This document shows, piece after piece, positions 26,226-35,930 of a stretch of DNA of 64,000 bases. Origin of the DNA: Mycobacterium sp. 852002-40037_SCH5390672 (GTDB taxonomy: Bacteria > Actinomycetota > Actinomycetes > Mycobacteriales > Mycobacteriaceae). The notes under the pieces were generated by a model that did not search any database, was not told the DNA's origin, and saw nothing but the letters and a program-made list of their open reading frames with translations. How positions within the stretch are numbered: the stretch's first letter is position 1; every line of letters begins with the position of its first letter. The stretch spans positions 1 to 64,000 of the forward strand of contig NZ_LZTA01000070.1 in assembly GCF_001665875.1 (NCBI RefSeq), written 5' to 3'. Both the position numbers and the translations under genes were made by a program.

Positions 26226-26540
26226 TTGACTCGCACGCCGAGCACGACTGGCACGACCGAATTCGCCGAACTGCACGACCTCATCGGCGGCCTGCGGCGG
26301 TGCGTGAGCTCCCTGCGGGCCCGATACGGTGACAGCCCGGCCATGCGACGCATCGTTATCGACGCCGACCGCATCCTGTCCGACGTCGACCTGCTCGACA
26401 CCGACGTGTCCGAATTGGACCTGGCGGGTGCCACCGTGCAGCAGTCCGGCGAGAAGATCGTCATTCCCGACACCCAGTACGACAGCGAATTCTGGCGCGA
26501 CGTCGACGACGAGGGTGTCGGCGGTCACAATAGGTCCTGA
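26226..26540 (+). CDS. Conserved hypothetical protein (Rv0250c-like) at the head of the sdh1 locus
   Basis: 104 residues from TTG 26226, chosen for the GAGGAG site 5 bases upstream. It is acidic and largely helical (FAELHDLIGGLRRCVSSLRA; MRRIVIDADRILSDVDLL) and ends with a conserved-looking IPDTQYDSEFWRDVDDEG. No catalytic motif is seen. Homologues precede Sdh1 in mycobacteria, so a role in assembly or regulation of the complex is plausible but unproven. A strong hairpin follows before sdhC. Confidence 0.78.
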   Translation: MTRTPSTTGTTEFAELHDLIGGLRRCVSSLRARYGDSPAMRRIVIDADRILSDVDLLDTDVSELDLAGATVQQSGEKIVIPDTQYDSEFWRDVDDEGVGGHNRS

Positions 26541-26547
26541 CCAACCC

Positions 26548-26577
26548 AAGCCCCCCAGAAGAGGGGGGCTTCTCTCT
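26548..26577 (+). terminator. Rho-independent-like terminator/attenuator between the Rv0250c-like gene and sdhC
   Basis: Perfect 9-bp stem AAGCCCCCC / GGGGGGCTT with a 6-base loop, followed by a pyrimidine-rich run (CTCTCT). It lies 8 bases after the Rv0250c-like stop and 44 bases before sdhC, so it may end that transcript or attenuate sdh. Confidence 0.75.
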
Positions 26578-26620
26578 GTGTACCCTTCGACAGACAGCCC
26601 GTTCGAAGAGGAACAACTAG

Positions 26621-27448
26621 ATGAGCGCACCTACGGCGAACCGTCCTGCGTCCGGTGTCTTTTCACCCACGCGCGCCCGTATCCAGCAACGGACCCTACG
26701 CACCGATCGGTGGTGGATGTCGCCGCTGCGGATCGATCTCGGCTTCGCGGCATTCATTATCTATGCGACGGCGCGGGCGTTCCAGCAGAAGGACTTCTTC
26801 GTCGAGAAGTACCACTACCTGACGCCGTTCTACTCGCCGTGTGTCAGCAAGGGTTGCGGGGCCGCCGGCGACATCTGGCCGCAGTTCCTGCCCGACGTGT
26901 GGTGGCTACCGTATGCGGCGCTGACGCTGCCGTTCCTGCTGCTGTTCCGGCTGACCTGCTACTACTACCGCGGCGCCTACTACCGCACGGTATGGCAGTC
27001 GCCCAGCGCCTGCGCGGTGGCCGAGCCCCGCGTTCACTACACCGGCGAGACCAAGTTCCCGCTGATCATCCAGAACACCCACCGGTACTTCTTCTACATT
27101 GCCGGCATCATCTCGGTGATCAACACCTACGACGCCATCGTCGCGTTCCACTCCGACAGCGGACCCGGCGGATTCGGCTTCGGTCTGGGCAATCTGATCC
27201 TGCTCGGCAACGTCATCATGCTGTGGATCTACACGCTGTCCTGCCATTCCTGCCGGCACGTGACGGGCGGGCGGCTCAAGCACTTCTCCAAGCACCCTGT
27301 GCGGTACTGGATCTGGACGCAGGTCAGCGTCATCAATACCCGACACAAGCTGTATGCGTGGATCACGCTGGGCACCTTGATGCTCACCGATTTCTACGTC
27401 GCCTTGGTAGCCAGCGGCACCATTGGTGACCTCAGATTTGTTGGCTGA
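26621..27448 (+). CDS. sdhC: Succinate dehydrogenase 1 membrane subunit SdhC
   Basis: 275 residues with about five membrane helices. It is the membrane anchor of mycobacterial Sdh1 (Rv0249c). Cysteine/histidine clusters stand out: SPCVSKGCG (about 68-75) and LSCHSCRH (about 207-214). A Rieske-type [2Fe-2S] cluster in the membrane subunit has been reported for M. smegmatis Sdh1; these residues are candidate ligands. ATG 26621 with GAGGAACAA upstream. It is followed by sdhA and sdhB and passes electrons from succinate to menaquinone. Confidence 0.88.
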   Translation: MSAPTANRPASGVFSPTRARIQQRTLRTDRWWMSPLRIDLGFAAFIIYATARAFQQKDFFVEKYHYLTPFYSPCVSKGCGAAGDIWPQFLPDVWWLPYAALTLPFLLLFRLTCYYYRGAYYRTVWQSPSACAVAEPRVHYTGETKFPLIIQNTHRYFFYIAGIISVINTYDAIVAFHSDSGPGGFGFGLGNLILLGNVIMLWIYTLSCHSCRHVTGGRLKHFSKHPVRYWIWTQVSVINTRHKLYAWITLGTLMLTDFYVALVASGTIGDLRFVG

Positions 27449-27492
27449 CAAGCCTTTTCACATAAATCAAGAATTTAGCTAGCGAGGGTTTC

Positions 27493-29412
27493 ATGGTCGA
27501 AATCGAGCGGCACACCTACGACGTGGTCGTGATCGGTGCCGGCGGCGCCGGACTGCGTGCGGTTATCGAAGCGCGCGAACGGGGTTTGCGGGTCGCGGTG
27601 GTGTGCAAGTCCCTGTTCGGCAAGGCCCACACGGTGATGGCCGAGGGTGGATGTGCTGCGTCCATGGGCAACACCAACCCGAAGGACAACTGGAAGACCC
27701 ACTTCGGCGACACGATGCGCGGCGGGAAATTCCTCAACAACTGGCGCATGGCCGAACTGCACGCCAAGGAAGCCCCGGACCGCGTCTGGGAGCTGGAAAC
27801 CTATGGCGCGCTGTTCGATCGCCTCAAGGACGGCAAGATCAGCCAGCGCAACTTCGGTGGGCACACCTATCCGCGGCTGGCCCACGTCGGTGACCGCACC
27901 GGCCTGGAACTGATCCGCACCATGCAGCAGAAGATCGTCTCGCTGCAGCAAGAGGATTACGCCGAACTCGGTGACTACGAGGCGCGCATCAAGGTGTATG
28001 CCGAGTGCACCATCACCGAATTGATCAAGGACGGCGACGCGATCGCCGGGGCGTTCGGTTACTGGCGCGAGAGCGGCCAGTTCATCCTGTTCGAGGCACC
28101 CGCGGTGGTGCTGGCCACCGGCGGGATCGGCAAGTCGTTCAAGGTCACCTCGAACTCGTGGGAGTACACCGGCGACGGCCACGCCCTGGCGCTGCGGGCG
28201 GGCGCGTCGCTGATCAACATGGAGTTCGTCCAGTTCCACCCGACGGGCATGGTGTGGCCGCCGAGTGTGAAGGGGATCCTGGTTACCGAGGGTGTCCGCG
28301 GTGACGGCGGCGTGCTGAAGAACTCGCAAGACAAGCGGTTCATGTTCGACTACATCCCCCCGGTGTTCAAGGGGCAGTACGCCGAGACCGAACAAGAAGC
28401 CGACCAGTGGCTCAAGGACAATGACTCGGCCCGCCGGACCCCGGACCTGCTGCCGCGCGACGAGGTCGCGCGCGCGATCAACTCCGAGGTCAAGGCCGGG
28501 CGCGGCAGCCCACACGGCGGTGTCTTCCTGGACATCGCGTCGCGGCTGACGCCCGCGGAGATCAACCGCCGCCTGCCGTCGATGTACCACCAGTTCAAAG
28601 AGCTGGCCGGCGTCGACATCACCAAGGAGCCGATGGAAGTCGGGCCGACCTGCCACTACGTGATGGGCGGCGTCGAGGTGGACGCCGACACCGGTGCCGC
28701 CACGGTCCCCGGGCTCTTCGCCGCCGGCGAATGCTCCGGCGGCATGCACGGCTCGAACCGGCTGGGCGGCAACTCGCTGTCGGACCTGCTGGTGTTCGGC
28801 CGGCGCGCCGGCCTCGGCGCCGCCGACTACGTGCGGGCCCTGAGCAGCCGCCCGACCATCGCCGAGGGCGCCGTCGACGCGGCGGCGAAGCGGGCGCTGT
28901 CCCCCTTCGAGGCACCGGCCAACGGCGCCCCCGGGGAAAACCCGTACACCCTGCAGCTGGAATTGCAGCAGTCGATGAACGACCTCGTCGGCATCATCCG
29001 CAAGGAGGACGAAGTCTCGGAGGCCCTGGCGCGGCTCGACAAGCTGCGCGAGCGGTTCAAGAACCTCCACGTCGAGGGCCAGCGCCGGTACAACCCGGGC
29101 TGGAATCTGGCCATCGATCTGCGCAACATGCTGCTGGTCAGCGAATGCGTCGCCGAGGCCGCGCTGCAGCGCACCGAAAGCCGCGGCGGGCACACCCGCG
29201 ACGACCACCCGGCGATGGACTCGTCGTGGCGCAAGGTGCTGCTGGTCTGCGAGGCGGCCAGTGGCGACGAGGTGATTCCCGACATCACCATCACGAAGAA
29301 AGATCAGACGCCGATGCGGGCCGATCTGCTGGAGCTGTTCGACATCGCCGAGCTGGAGAAGTACTACACCGACGAAGAACTCGCCGGGCACCCGGGACGG
29401 AGTGGCAAATGA
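27493..29412 (+). CDS. sdhA: Succinate dehydrogenase 1 flavoprotein SdhA
   Basis: 639 residues. FAD-binding GxGxxG (VVIGAGGAGLRA) is at about 11-22, and the AHTVMAEGG segment near 51 carries the His expected to bind FAD covalently. Active-site segments TEGVRGDGGVL and TCHYVMGGVEV (catalytic Arg/His) and the C-terminal capping domain (NPGWNLAIDLRNMLLVSECV) are present. It oxidises succinate to fumarate on the cytoplasmic side. ATG 27493, and the stop overlaps sdhB by four bases (ATGA). It corresponds to Rv0248c. Confidence 0.94.
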   Translation: MVEIERHTYDVVVIGAGGAGLRAVIEARERGLRVAVVCKSLFGKAHTVMAEGGCAASMGNTNPKDNWKTHFGDTMRGGKFLNNWRMAELHAKEAPDRVWELETYGALFDRLKDGKISQRNFGGHTYPRLAHVGDRTGLELIRTMQQKIVSLQQEDYAELGDYEARIKVYAECTITELIKDGDAIAGAFGYWRESGQFILFEAPAVVLATGGIGKSFKVTSNSWEYTGDGHALALRAGASLINMEFVQFHPTGMVWPPSVKGILVTEGVRGDGGVLKNSQDKRFMFDYIPPVFKGQYAETEQEADQWLKDNDSARRTPDLLPRDEVARAINSEVKAGRGSPHGGVFLDIASRLTPAEINRRLPSMYHQFKELAGVDITKEPMEVGPTCHYVMGGVEVDADTGAATVPGLFAAGECSGGMHGSNRLGGNSLSDLLVFGRRAGLGAADYVRALSSRPTIAEGAVDAAAKRALSPFEAPANGAPGENPYTLQLELQQSMNDLVGIIRKEDEVSEALARLDKLRERFKNLHVEGQRRYNPGWNLAIDLRNMLLVSECVAEAALQRTESRGGHTRDDHPAMDSSWRKVLLVCEAASGDEVIPDITITKKDQTPMRADLLELFDIAELEKYYTDEELAGHPGRSGK

Positions 29413-30155
29413 CCTACAACGCGACGATGCGGGTGTGGCGCGGCGACGGCGCCGACGGTGGTCTGCAGGACTTCACGGTTGAGGTCAACGAGGGCGAGGT
29501 CGTCCTCGACATCATCCATCGCCTGCAACAGACCCAGACGCCCGACCTGGCTGTCCGGTGGAACTGCAAGGCGGGCAAGTGTGGCTCCTGCTCGGCGGAG
29601 ATCAACGGCAAGCCGCGGCTGCTTTGCATGACCCGGATGTCCACCTTCGCCGAGGACGAGGTCGTCACTGTCACGCCGCTGCGGACGTTCCCGGTGATCC
29701 GTGACCTGGTCACCGATGTATCGTTCAACTACGAAAAGGCCCGCGAGATACCGTCTTTCGCGCCGCCCAAGGACCTGCAGCCCGGGGAATACCGGATGGC
29801 GCAGGAGGACGTCCAGCGTTCCCAAGAGTTCCGCAAGTGCATCGAGTGCTTCCTGTGCCAGAACGTGTGCCACGTGGTGCGCGACCACGAGGAGAACAAG
29901 AAGGCGTTCGCCGGTCCCCGCTTCCTGATGCGGATCGCCGAGCTGGAAATGCACCCGCTGGACAGCCGCGACCGGCGCAACGACGCTCAGGACGAACACG
30001 GCCTGGGCTACTGCAATATCACCAAGTGCTGCACCGAGGTCTGCCCGGAAAACATCAAGATCACCGACAACGCGCTGATCCCGATGAAAGAGCGGGTCGC
30101 CGACCGCAAGTACGACCCGGTGGTGTGGCTCGGCAACAAGCTGTTCCGTCGCTGA
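29409..30155 (+). CDS. sdhB: Succinate dehydrogenase 1 iron-sulfur subunit SdhB
   Basis: 248 residues. The N-terminal plant-type ferredoxin domain has WNCKAGKCGSC plus a later C (RLLCMT) for [2Fe-2S]. The C-terminal domain has CIECFLCQNVC and CNITKCCTEVCP for [4Fe-4S] and [3Fe-4S]. It transfers electrons from SdhA to the membrane subunit. ATG 29409 overlaps the sdhA stop (ATGA), giving coupled translation. It corresponds to Rv0247c. Confidence 0.94.
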   Translation: MTYNATMRVWRGDGADGGLQDFTVEVNEGEVVLDIIHRLQQTQTPDLAVRWNCKAGKCGSCSAEINGKPRLLCMTRMSTFAEDEVVTVTPLRTFPVIRDLVTDVSFNYEKAREIPSFAPPKDLQPGEYRMAQEDVQRSQEFRKCIECFLCQNVCHVVRDHEENKKAFAGPRFLMRIAELEMHPLDSRDRRNDAQDEHGLGYCNITKCCTEVCPENIKITDNALIPMKERVADRKYDPVVWLGNKLFRR

Positions 30156-30283
30156 GCTCACGGCGCTGCCACCCGGCGCGTCGCGTCGTGGCACGTTAGG
30201 CCATCGCGAGAGCCGGGTAACCACACTGCATCCTGTCGGGCCGCCCCGCGCGGCCGTAGCACCACGACCGGAAAGGGCAGTTC

Positions 30284-30448
30284 ATGGAACAGATACGAGA
30301 AACCGCCAGCATCAACAACATTCGCACCGCGATTCGGCAGTTGTCGGTGCGTGCCCAGCTCGCGAACAAAGAGGGCCGGTACACCGACGCCGCCGAGCTC
30401 GAGAGCCGCATCCAGGGCTTTCGGGAAGAACTGAGCCACCGGCCCTAG
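30284..30448 (+). CDS. 54-residue small protein downstream of sdhB
   Basis: Starts MEQIRETASINNIRTAIRQL and ends FREELSHRP, stop TAG 30446-30448. It is charged and entirely helical in appearance (repeated I/L spacing), so a short coiled coil is likely; there is no signal or membrane segment. A clear ribosome-binding site (GAAAGGG) lies 7-8 bases before ATG 30284. It follows sdhB by 128 bases on the same strand; in M. smegmatis the sdh1 operon also includes an extra small gene at this end. It may be an accessory or assembly factor of Sdh1, by position only. Confidence 0.7.
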   Translation: MEQIRETASINNIRTAIRQLSVRAQLANKEGRYTDAAELESRIQGFREELSHRP

Positions 30449-30470
30449 CCGGTACGGCTCAGCAACACGA

Positions 30471-30974
<504 letters not shown>

Positions 30975-31041
30975 CTAGAGCCGGAGACGGGATTTGTCGG
31001 ATTGACCCTACCCGGCCTCACCCACCCCGGCGCGGCCACCC

Positions 31042-32076
31042 TTAGCTCTTTTCTAAGCGTTCTGCCGAATATCCATGCGCCGCGGCCACATCCGGATGGG
31101 CCCGCAGTCTGCTCTTCCAGGCGTTGCGGCCGTAGACGTCGAAGATCGGATCCGCTGGATCATCCACTCGTCGCGCGCGTGCCGCGAGTTCAGCGGGCAG
31201 CGACAGCACCGGTATCTGCGCGTCCAGCCGGGGGTTGAAGAAGTAGGGCACCGAGATGCGGTCGCCCGTCGGCGCCTGCAGGTTGACCCGGTGCTCGGTG
31301 GCCCGCAGATACCCGCGCGTCGCCACCTCCAGCAGTTCACCGATGTTGACGATGAACGCACCCTCACGCGGCGGCACGTCGATCCAGCCGTCATCGCAGT
31401 GGCCGTCTTTCCAGCCGGTGCCGCCTCCCCGCCGCACCTGCAGACCCGTACTGCCCGGCTCGGCCAGCAACAGGGTCAGCACCCCGGAGTCGCGGTGCGC
31501 GCCCACGCCCTGGGCGCCGGCGGCGCGTCCCGGGTAGCGGATGATCTTGATCAGGGTGGCCGGCGCGTCGGCGAAGGCCGAGTCGAACACGCCGGACGGA
31601 CTGCCCAGCGAGGCCGCCCAATGCCGTAACAGGCTGCGGGCCACGGCGGACAGTGCCGCGTCCCACTCCTCGACGATCCCGGGCAGCTCTGGAAGAGCGC
31701 CCGGCCATTGATTGGGGCCCTGCAGCCACCGGTAGTCGGACCTGTCCAGCCCACCGATCGGCGGGCGCTCCGGGCCGACGTCGATCTGCTCACGCCAATC
31801 CACCTCGCCGCGGGTCAACTCGCCGCCGAGCCGGGTGTAGCCGCGGAAGTGGGGGCTGCGCACCATCGCGACGGCCTCCTTGTCCGGTTGCGGCAGCTCG
31901 AAGAGCCGGCGCCCCGCGTCCAGTACCCGCGCCACCAACTCCCCCGGGACGCCGTGACCGGTCAGATAGAAGAAGCCGACGTCGTGCGCGGCCTCGCGCA
32001 GCCCCTCCCGCAGGCGGGTCGGGTCGGCCCGCAGGTCGACCTCGGGCAGGGCAGTGACGCCGCGCACATCGGTCAT
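31042..32076 (-). CDS. 2-oxoglutarate/Fe(II)-dependent oxygenase, isopenicillin-N-synthase-like family
   Basis: 344 residues from ATG 32076. A DIOX_N domain (GFFYLTGHGVP) precedes the jelly-roll core; the iron ligands are H194-x-D196 (AHRDSG) and H262 (EHRVN), and R273-x-S275 binds 2-oxoglutarate. It probably hydroxylates or oxidises a small molecule. A GATAAT hexamer six bases before this ATG on the minus strand indicates a leaderless transcript; a GTG two codons upstream is less likely. It is not in the recalled H37Rv order at this point. Substrate unknown. Confidence 0.85.
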   Translation of the reverse strand: MTDVRGVTALPEVDLRADPTRLREGLREAAHDVGFFYLTGHGVPGELVARVLDAGRRLFELPQPDKEAVAMVRSPHFRGYTRLGGELTRGEVDWREQIDVGPERPPIGGLDRSDYRWLQGPNQWPGALPELPGIVEEWDAALSAVARSLLRHWAASLGSPSGVFDSAFADAPATLIKIIRYPGRAAGAQGVGAHRDSGVLTLLLAEPGSTGLQVRRGGGTGWKDGHCDDGWIDVPPREGAFIVNIGELLEVATRGYLRATEHRVNLQAPTGDRISVPYFFNPRLDAQIPVLSLPAELAARARRVDDPADPIFDVYGRNAWKSRLRAHPDVAAAHGYSAERLEKS

Positions 32077-32130
32077 GTGCACATTATCGCCGCTGGTAGA
32101 TCGGATTTCGACGGCATGACCAGCAGCTTT

Positions 32131-32142
32131 CCAACCGGTTGG
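32131..32142. promoter_or_regulatory. Palindrome CCAACCGGTTGG upstream of fadE5
   Basis: Perfect 12-base palindrome in the divergent region between the 2OG oxygenase and fadE5. It shares the AACC/GGTT core with the site before fadE6 (5474-5487), suggesting a common TetR-type lipid regulator. Confidence 0.5.
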
Positions 32143-32210
32143 TTAATTAGGTAATGAAATCTAGCTCACATTGACTTGCATACCACTGACGCGAGCGATA
32201 TTTTAGTGTT

Positions 32211-32226
32211 GTTACTGGTGGGTAAC
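32211..32226. promoter_or_regulatory. GTTAC-N6-GTAAC inverted repeat upstream of fadE5
   Basis: Arms GTTAC and GTAAC with a 6-base spacer, 50 bases before the fadE5 start. It has the same TTAC-N6-GTAA layout as the palindrome in the fadA2/fabG4 divergent region (35850-35863). Confidence 0.55.
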
Positions 32227-32276
32227 TTAGACCTAGTACCCAACCACAAGTGGCATTCTCAACGAGGAGGACCGTA

Positions 32277-34112
32277 GTGAGCCACTACAAGAGCAACGTC
32301 CGCGACCAGGTATTCAACCTGTTCGAAGTTCTGGGCGTTGACAAGGCGCTGGGCCAGGGCGAATACGCCGACCTGGACGCCGACACAGTCCAAGAAATGC
32401 TGAGCGAGATGAGCCGACTGGCCGAGGGGCCGGTCGCGGCCTCCTTCGTCGAAGGTGACCGCAATCCGCCGGTGTTCGACCCGAAGACACACTCGGTGAC
32501 GCTGCCGGAATCCTTCAAGAAGTCGGTTCAGGCCGTCACCGAGGGCGGCTGGGACAAGGTCGGCATCGACGAGGTGCTCGGCGGCATGCCGATGCCGCGG
32601 GCATTGGTGTGGGCGCTGCACGAGCACCTGTTGGGTGCCAACCCGGCCGTGTGGATGTACGCAGGCGGCGCGGGATTCGCCAACATCCTGTACCACCTCG
32701 GCACCGAGGAGCAGAAGAAGTGGGCCGTCATCTGCGCTGAGCGCGGCTGGGGTTCGACCATGGTGCTCACCGAGCCGGACGCCGGTTCCGACGTGGGCGC
32801 CGGGCGGACCAAGGCCGTCCAGCAGGAGGACGGCTCCTGGCACATCGACGGTGTGAAGCGGTTCATCACCTCCGCCGACTCCGGCGACCTGTTCGAGAAC
32901 ATCTTCCACCTGGTGCTGGCCCGCCCCGAGGGCGCCGGACCGGGCACCAAGGGTCTGTCGCTGTTCTTCGTGCCCAAGTTCCTGTTCGACTTCGAAACCG
33001 GTGAGCTGGGCGAGCGCAACGGCGTCTTCGTCACCAACGTCGAGCACAAGATGGGCCTGAAGGTGTCGGCGACGTGTGAGCTGAGCTTCGGCCAGCACGA
33101 CGTCCCCGCCAAGGGCTGGCTGGTCGGCGAGGTGCACAACGGCATCGCGCAGATGTTCGAGGTCATCGAGCAGGCCCGCATGATGGTCGGCACCAAGGCC
33201 ATCGCGACCCTGTCGACGGGCTACCTGAACGCGCTGGAGTACGCGAAGTCTCGCGTCCAGGGCGCCGACATGACCCAGATGACCGACAAGACCGCACCGC
33301 GGGTGACCATCACGCATCACCCGGACGTACGCCGGTCGCTGATGACCCAGAAGGCCTACGCCGAGGGTCTGCGAGCGCTGTACCTGTTCACGTCCACCTA
33401 TCAGGACTCGGCCGTCGCCGAGGCACTGCACGGTGTGGACGCCGAGCTGGCGGTCAAGGTCAACGACCTGATGCTGCCGGTCGTGAAGGGCGTGGGCTCG
33501 GAGCAGGCATACGCCAAGCTCACCGAGAGCCTGCAGACCTTCGGCGGGTCCGGCTTCCTGCAGGACTACCCGATCGAGCAGTACATCCGGGACGCCAAGA
33601 TCGACTCCCTCTACGAGGGCACCACCGCCATCCAGGCGCAGGACTTCTTCTTCCGCAAGATCGTCCGCGACAAGGGTGTGGCGCTGGCTCACGTGTCCGA
33701 GCAGATCCAGAAGTTCGTCGACAGCGAGTCCGGCAACGGCCGTCTGAAGACCGAACGGGAACTGCTGGCCAAGGCCCTGGCCGACGTCCAGGGCATGGCG
33801 GCCACGCTGACCGGCTACCTGATGGCGGCGCAGGAGGACGTGACCAGCCTGTACAAGGTGGGCCTGGGTTCGGTGCGCTTCCTGATGAGCGTCGGTGACC
33901 TGGTCATCGGCTGGTTGTTGCAGCGTCAGGCGGCGGTTGCCGTGGCGGCGCTGGACGCCGGCGCCAGCGGCGAGGAGCGGTCCTTCTACGAGGGCAAGAT
34001 CGCGGTGGCGTCGTTCTTCGCGAAGAACTTCCTGCCGTTGCTGACCAGCACCCGCGAGGTCATCGACACGCTGGACAACGACATCATGGAGCTCGACGAA
34101 GCCGCCTTCTAG
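32277..34112 (+). CDS. fadE5: Acyl-CoA dehydrogenase FadE5
   Basis: 611 residues, the recalled length of H37Rv FadE5 (Rv0244c). The start is GTG 32277 with GAGGAGG 6 bases upstream; the track-like extension to 32250 has no site. It has the larger FadE5 class architecture with an N-terminal extension ([20 protein letters not shown]), the FAD/substrate segment [15 protein letters not shown], the LYEGTTAIQ motif with the catalytic Glu, and a long C-terminal helical domain. It oxidises acyl-CoAs of broad chain length. Terminators at 34131 and 34206 close the unit. Confidence 0.94.
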   Translation: MSHYKSNVRDQVFNLFEVLGVDKALGQGEYADLDADTVQEMLSEMSRLAEGPVAASFVEGDRNPPVFDPKTHSVTLPESFKKSVQAVTEGGWDKVGIDEVLGGMPMPRALVWALHEHLLGANPAVWMYAGGAGFANILYHLGTEEQKKWAVICAERGWGSTMVLTEPDAGSDVGAGRTKAVQQEDGSWHIDGVKRFITSADSGDLFENIFHLVLARPEGAGPGTKGLSLFFVPKFLFDFETGELGERNGVFVTNVEHKMGLKVSATCELSFGQHDVPAKGWLVGEVHNGIAQMFEVIEQARMMVGTKAIATLSTGYLNALEYAKSRVQGADMTQMTDKTAPRVTITHHPDVRRSLMTQKAYAEGLRALYLFTSTYQDSAVAEALHGVDAELAVKVNDLMLPVVKGVGSEQAYAKLTESLQTFGGSGFLQDYPIEQYIRDAKIDSLYEGTTAIQAQDFFFRKIVRDKGVALAHVSEQIQKFVDSESGNGRLKTERELLAKALADVQGMAATLTGYLMAAQEDVTSLYKVGLGSVRFLMSVGDLVIGWLLQRQAAVAVAALDAGASGEERSFYEGKIAVASFFAKNFLPLLTSTREVIDTLDNDIMELDEAAF

Positions 34113-34130
34113 GCCACTTCGGACGGCACG

Positions 34131-34171
34131 CACAACAGCCCACGCTTCGCCGCGAAGCGGGGGCTGTTGTG
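34131..34171 (+). terminator. Long hairpin after fadE5
   Basis: 11-bp stem CACAACAGCCC / GGGCTGTTGTG enclosing a second hairpin (GCTTCG / CGAAGC), 18 bases after the fadE5 stop. No U-tract. Confidence 0.7.
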
Positions 34172-34205
34172 TTCAGCGTGACGATGAGAAAGGCCCGGTA
34201 AACGC

Positions 34206-34249
34206 AAAAGGCCGCCACTGGATCCCCTCACTCCAGCGGCGGCCCTTTT
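34206..34249. terminator. Classical bidirectional terminator between fadE5 and fadA2
   Basis: AAAA-G-GCCGCC-(mismatch)-CTGGA pairs with TCCAG-(mismatch)-GGCGGC-C-TTTT, loop 9 bases. The A-run on one side and T-run on the other allow use from both strands. The remaining ~185 bases to the end of fadA2 hold only a 7-bp hairpin (CCCGATG / CATCGGG, 34382-34414) and no gene. Confidence 0.85.
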
Positions 34250-34434
34250 CGTACGCCAATCCGTGGTGATGGACCGGCGATCGCATTCAGAGGATGCCCC
34301 GTATTGCCGTCGGGGTCGGGGGGTCAGACCACAACACGGGGCTATCCGGTGGGTCGGATACCCGCGCCCCCTCCCGACTAACCCGATGTGACTCAACTCA
34401 TGACGTGCATCGGGCCGGCCGGGCGACGCAAGCG

Positions 34435-35778
34435 TCAGGCCTCCAGGATCGCGGCCACGCCCTGGCCGCCGGCCGCGCAGATCGAGACCAGCGCGCGCAC
34501 GGTGCCGCCGCCCTTCTGCTCGGCCTTGCGCTGGGCGAGCTGCTTGGCGGCCTGGGCCAGGATCCGCCCGCCGGTGGCCGCGAACGGGTGCCCGGCGGCC
34601 AGTGAGGACCCGTTGACGTTGAGCTTGGACCGGTCGATCGAGCCCAGCGCGGCGTCCAGACCCAGCCGCTCCTTGCAGTACTCCTCGGATTCCCACGCCT
34701 GAAGATGACACAGCACCACCGACGCGAACGCCTCGTGGATCTCGTAGAAGTCGAAGTCCTGCAGGGTCAGGCCGTTGCGGGCAAGCAGCCGCGGCACCGC
34801 GTAGGTCGGGGCCATCAGCAGCCCGTCGCGTCCGTTCACGTAGTCGACCGCCGCTGTCTCCGAATCCACCAGGTAGGCCAGCGGGGTCAACGAATGGGCT
34901 GCTGCCCACTCGTCGCTGGCCAGCAGCGCCACCGACGCGCCGTCGGTCAGCGGAGTCGAGTTGCCGGCCGTCATCGTCGCATCGCCGGCCTTCACGCCGA
35001 ACACCGGACGCAGCTTGGCCAGCTTCTCCGCCGACGAGTCCGCGCGCAGGTTGTCGTCGCGGTACAGCCCCAGGAACGGTGTGACCAGGTCGTCGAAGAA
35101 GCCGCGGTCGTAAGCGGCGGCCATGTTGCGGTGGCTGGCGGCGGCCAGCTCGTCCTGGGCGACGCGGGCGATGCCCATCTTCTTGGCGGTGAGCGCCTGG
35201 TGCTCGCCCATCGACAGCCCGGTGCGCGGTTCGCTGTTGACCGGGATCTCGACGCCCAGGGTCGCGGGCAGCGTGCCCACCAGTTTCAACCGTTGCACGT
35301 TGGACTTGGCCCTGCGCAACTTGAGCAGGGTGCGGCGCAGGTTGTCGCCCAGACCGATGGGCGCGTCGGAGGTGGTGTCCACGCCGCCGGCGGCGGCGAC
35401 GTCGTAGCGTCCGGCGGCGATGCCCTCGGCGGCGGCGACGGCCGCCTGCAGCCCGGTCCCGCAGGCCTGCTGCAGGTCGAACGCGGGCGTGTGGGACGAC
35501 AGCTGAGAACCCAGCACGCACTCCCGGGTCAGGTTGAAGTCCCGGCTGTGCTTGAGCACGGCGCCGCCGACCACCACGCCCAGCCGTTCACCGGCCAGTC
35601 CGAAGCGATCGACGAGCCCACCCAGGGCGGCGGTGAACATGTCCTGGTTGGACGCCTCCGCGTACGCGCCGTCGGATCGGGCGAACGGGATGCGGTTGCC
35701 ACCCAGGACGGCCACCCGCCGCCGCTCAGAACTGCGCTGAGCAGACTTTTTACTTGCCTCAGAACTTGCAGCGGCCAC
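34435..35778 (-). CDS. fadA2: Acetyl-CoA acyltransferase (thiolase) FadA2
   Basis: 447 residues. Thiolase fold with the acyl-accepting C106 (QQACGTGLQ), the EIHEAFA and NSTPLTDGA segments, His of HPFAATGG and the second catalytic Cys in SICAAGGQG. It performs thiolytic cleavage or Claisen condensation of 3-ketoacyl-CoA. The first ~18 residues are Ser/Ala/Lys-rich and may be disordered. GTG start at 35778 with GGAGAAG upstream. It is divergent from fabG4 across 152 bases that hold a palindromic operator. It corresponds to Rv0243. Confidence 0.92.
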   Translation of the reverse strand: MAAASSEASKKSAQRSSERRRVAVLGGNRIPFARSDGAYAEASNQDMFTAALGGLVDRFGLAGERLGVVVGGAVLKHSRDFNLTRECVLGSQLSSHTPAFDLQQACGTGLQAAVAAAEGIAAGRYDVAAAGGVDTTSDAPIGLGDNLRRTLLKLRRAKSNVQRLKLVGTLPATLGVEIPVNSEPRTGLSMGEHQALTAKKMGIARVAQDELAAASHRNMAAAYDRGFFDDLVTPFLGLYRDDNLRADSSAEKLAKLRPVFGVKAGDATMTAGNSTPLTDGASVALLASDEWAAAHSLTPLAYLVDSETAAVDYVNGRDGLLMAPTYAVPRLLARNGLTLQDFDFYEIHEAFASVVLCHLQAWESEEYCKERLGLDAALGSIDRSKLNVNGSSLAAGHPFAATGGRILAQAAKQLAQRKAEQKGGGTVRALVSICAAGGQGVAAILEA

Positions 35779-35848
35779 TATTCTTCTCCGTGTTTGCGCG
35801 GTCTATTGGTTTGGGATTCGCTCGTCTGGGGCCATACTACCGACTGTT

Positions 35849-35864
35849 CTTACTCTGCAGTAAG
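35849..35864. promoter_or_regulatory. Palindromic operator CTTACT-N4-AGTAAG between fadA2 and fabG4
   Basis: Perfect 6-base arms around CTGC, midway between the divergent starts (35778 and 35931). Shares TTAC-N6-GTAA with the repeat upstream of fadE5. Probable TetR-type site; the protein encoded at 39549 is one candidate, inferred from proximity. Confidence 0.6.
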
Positions 35865-35930
35865 TTCGTCCCCGATACGGTTGTGCGGTAGGCATACCCC
35901 GATTTCGCAAGAACATGGAAGGTAGCTCCG

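Noticed and set aside
27475..29391. 638-codon minus-strand open frame opposite sdhA
   Set aside because: Antisense shadow of a firmly identified gene.
32259..34133. 624-codon minus-strand open frame opposite fadE5
   Set aside because: Antisense shadow; no site and no recognisable protein.
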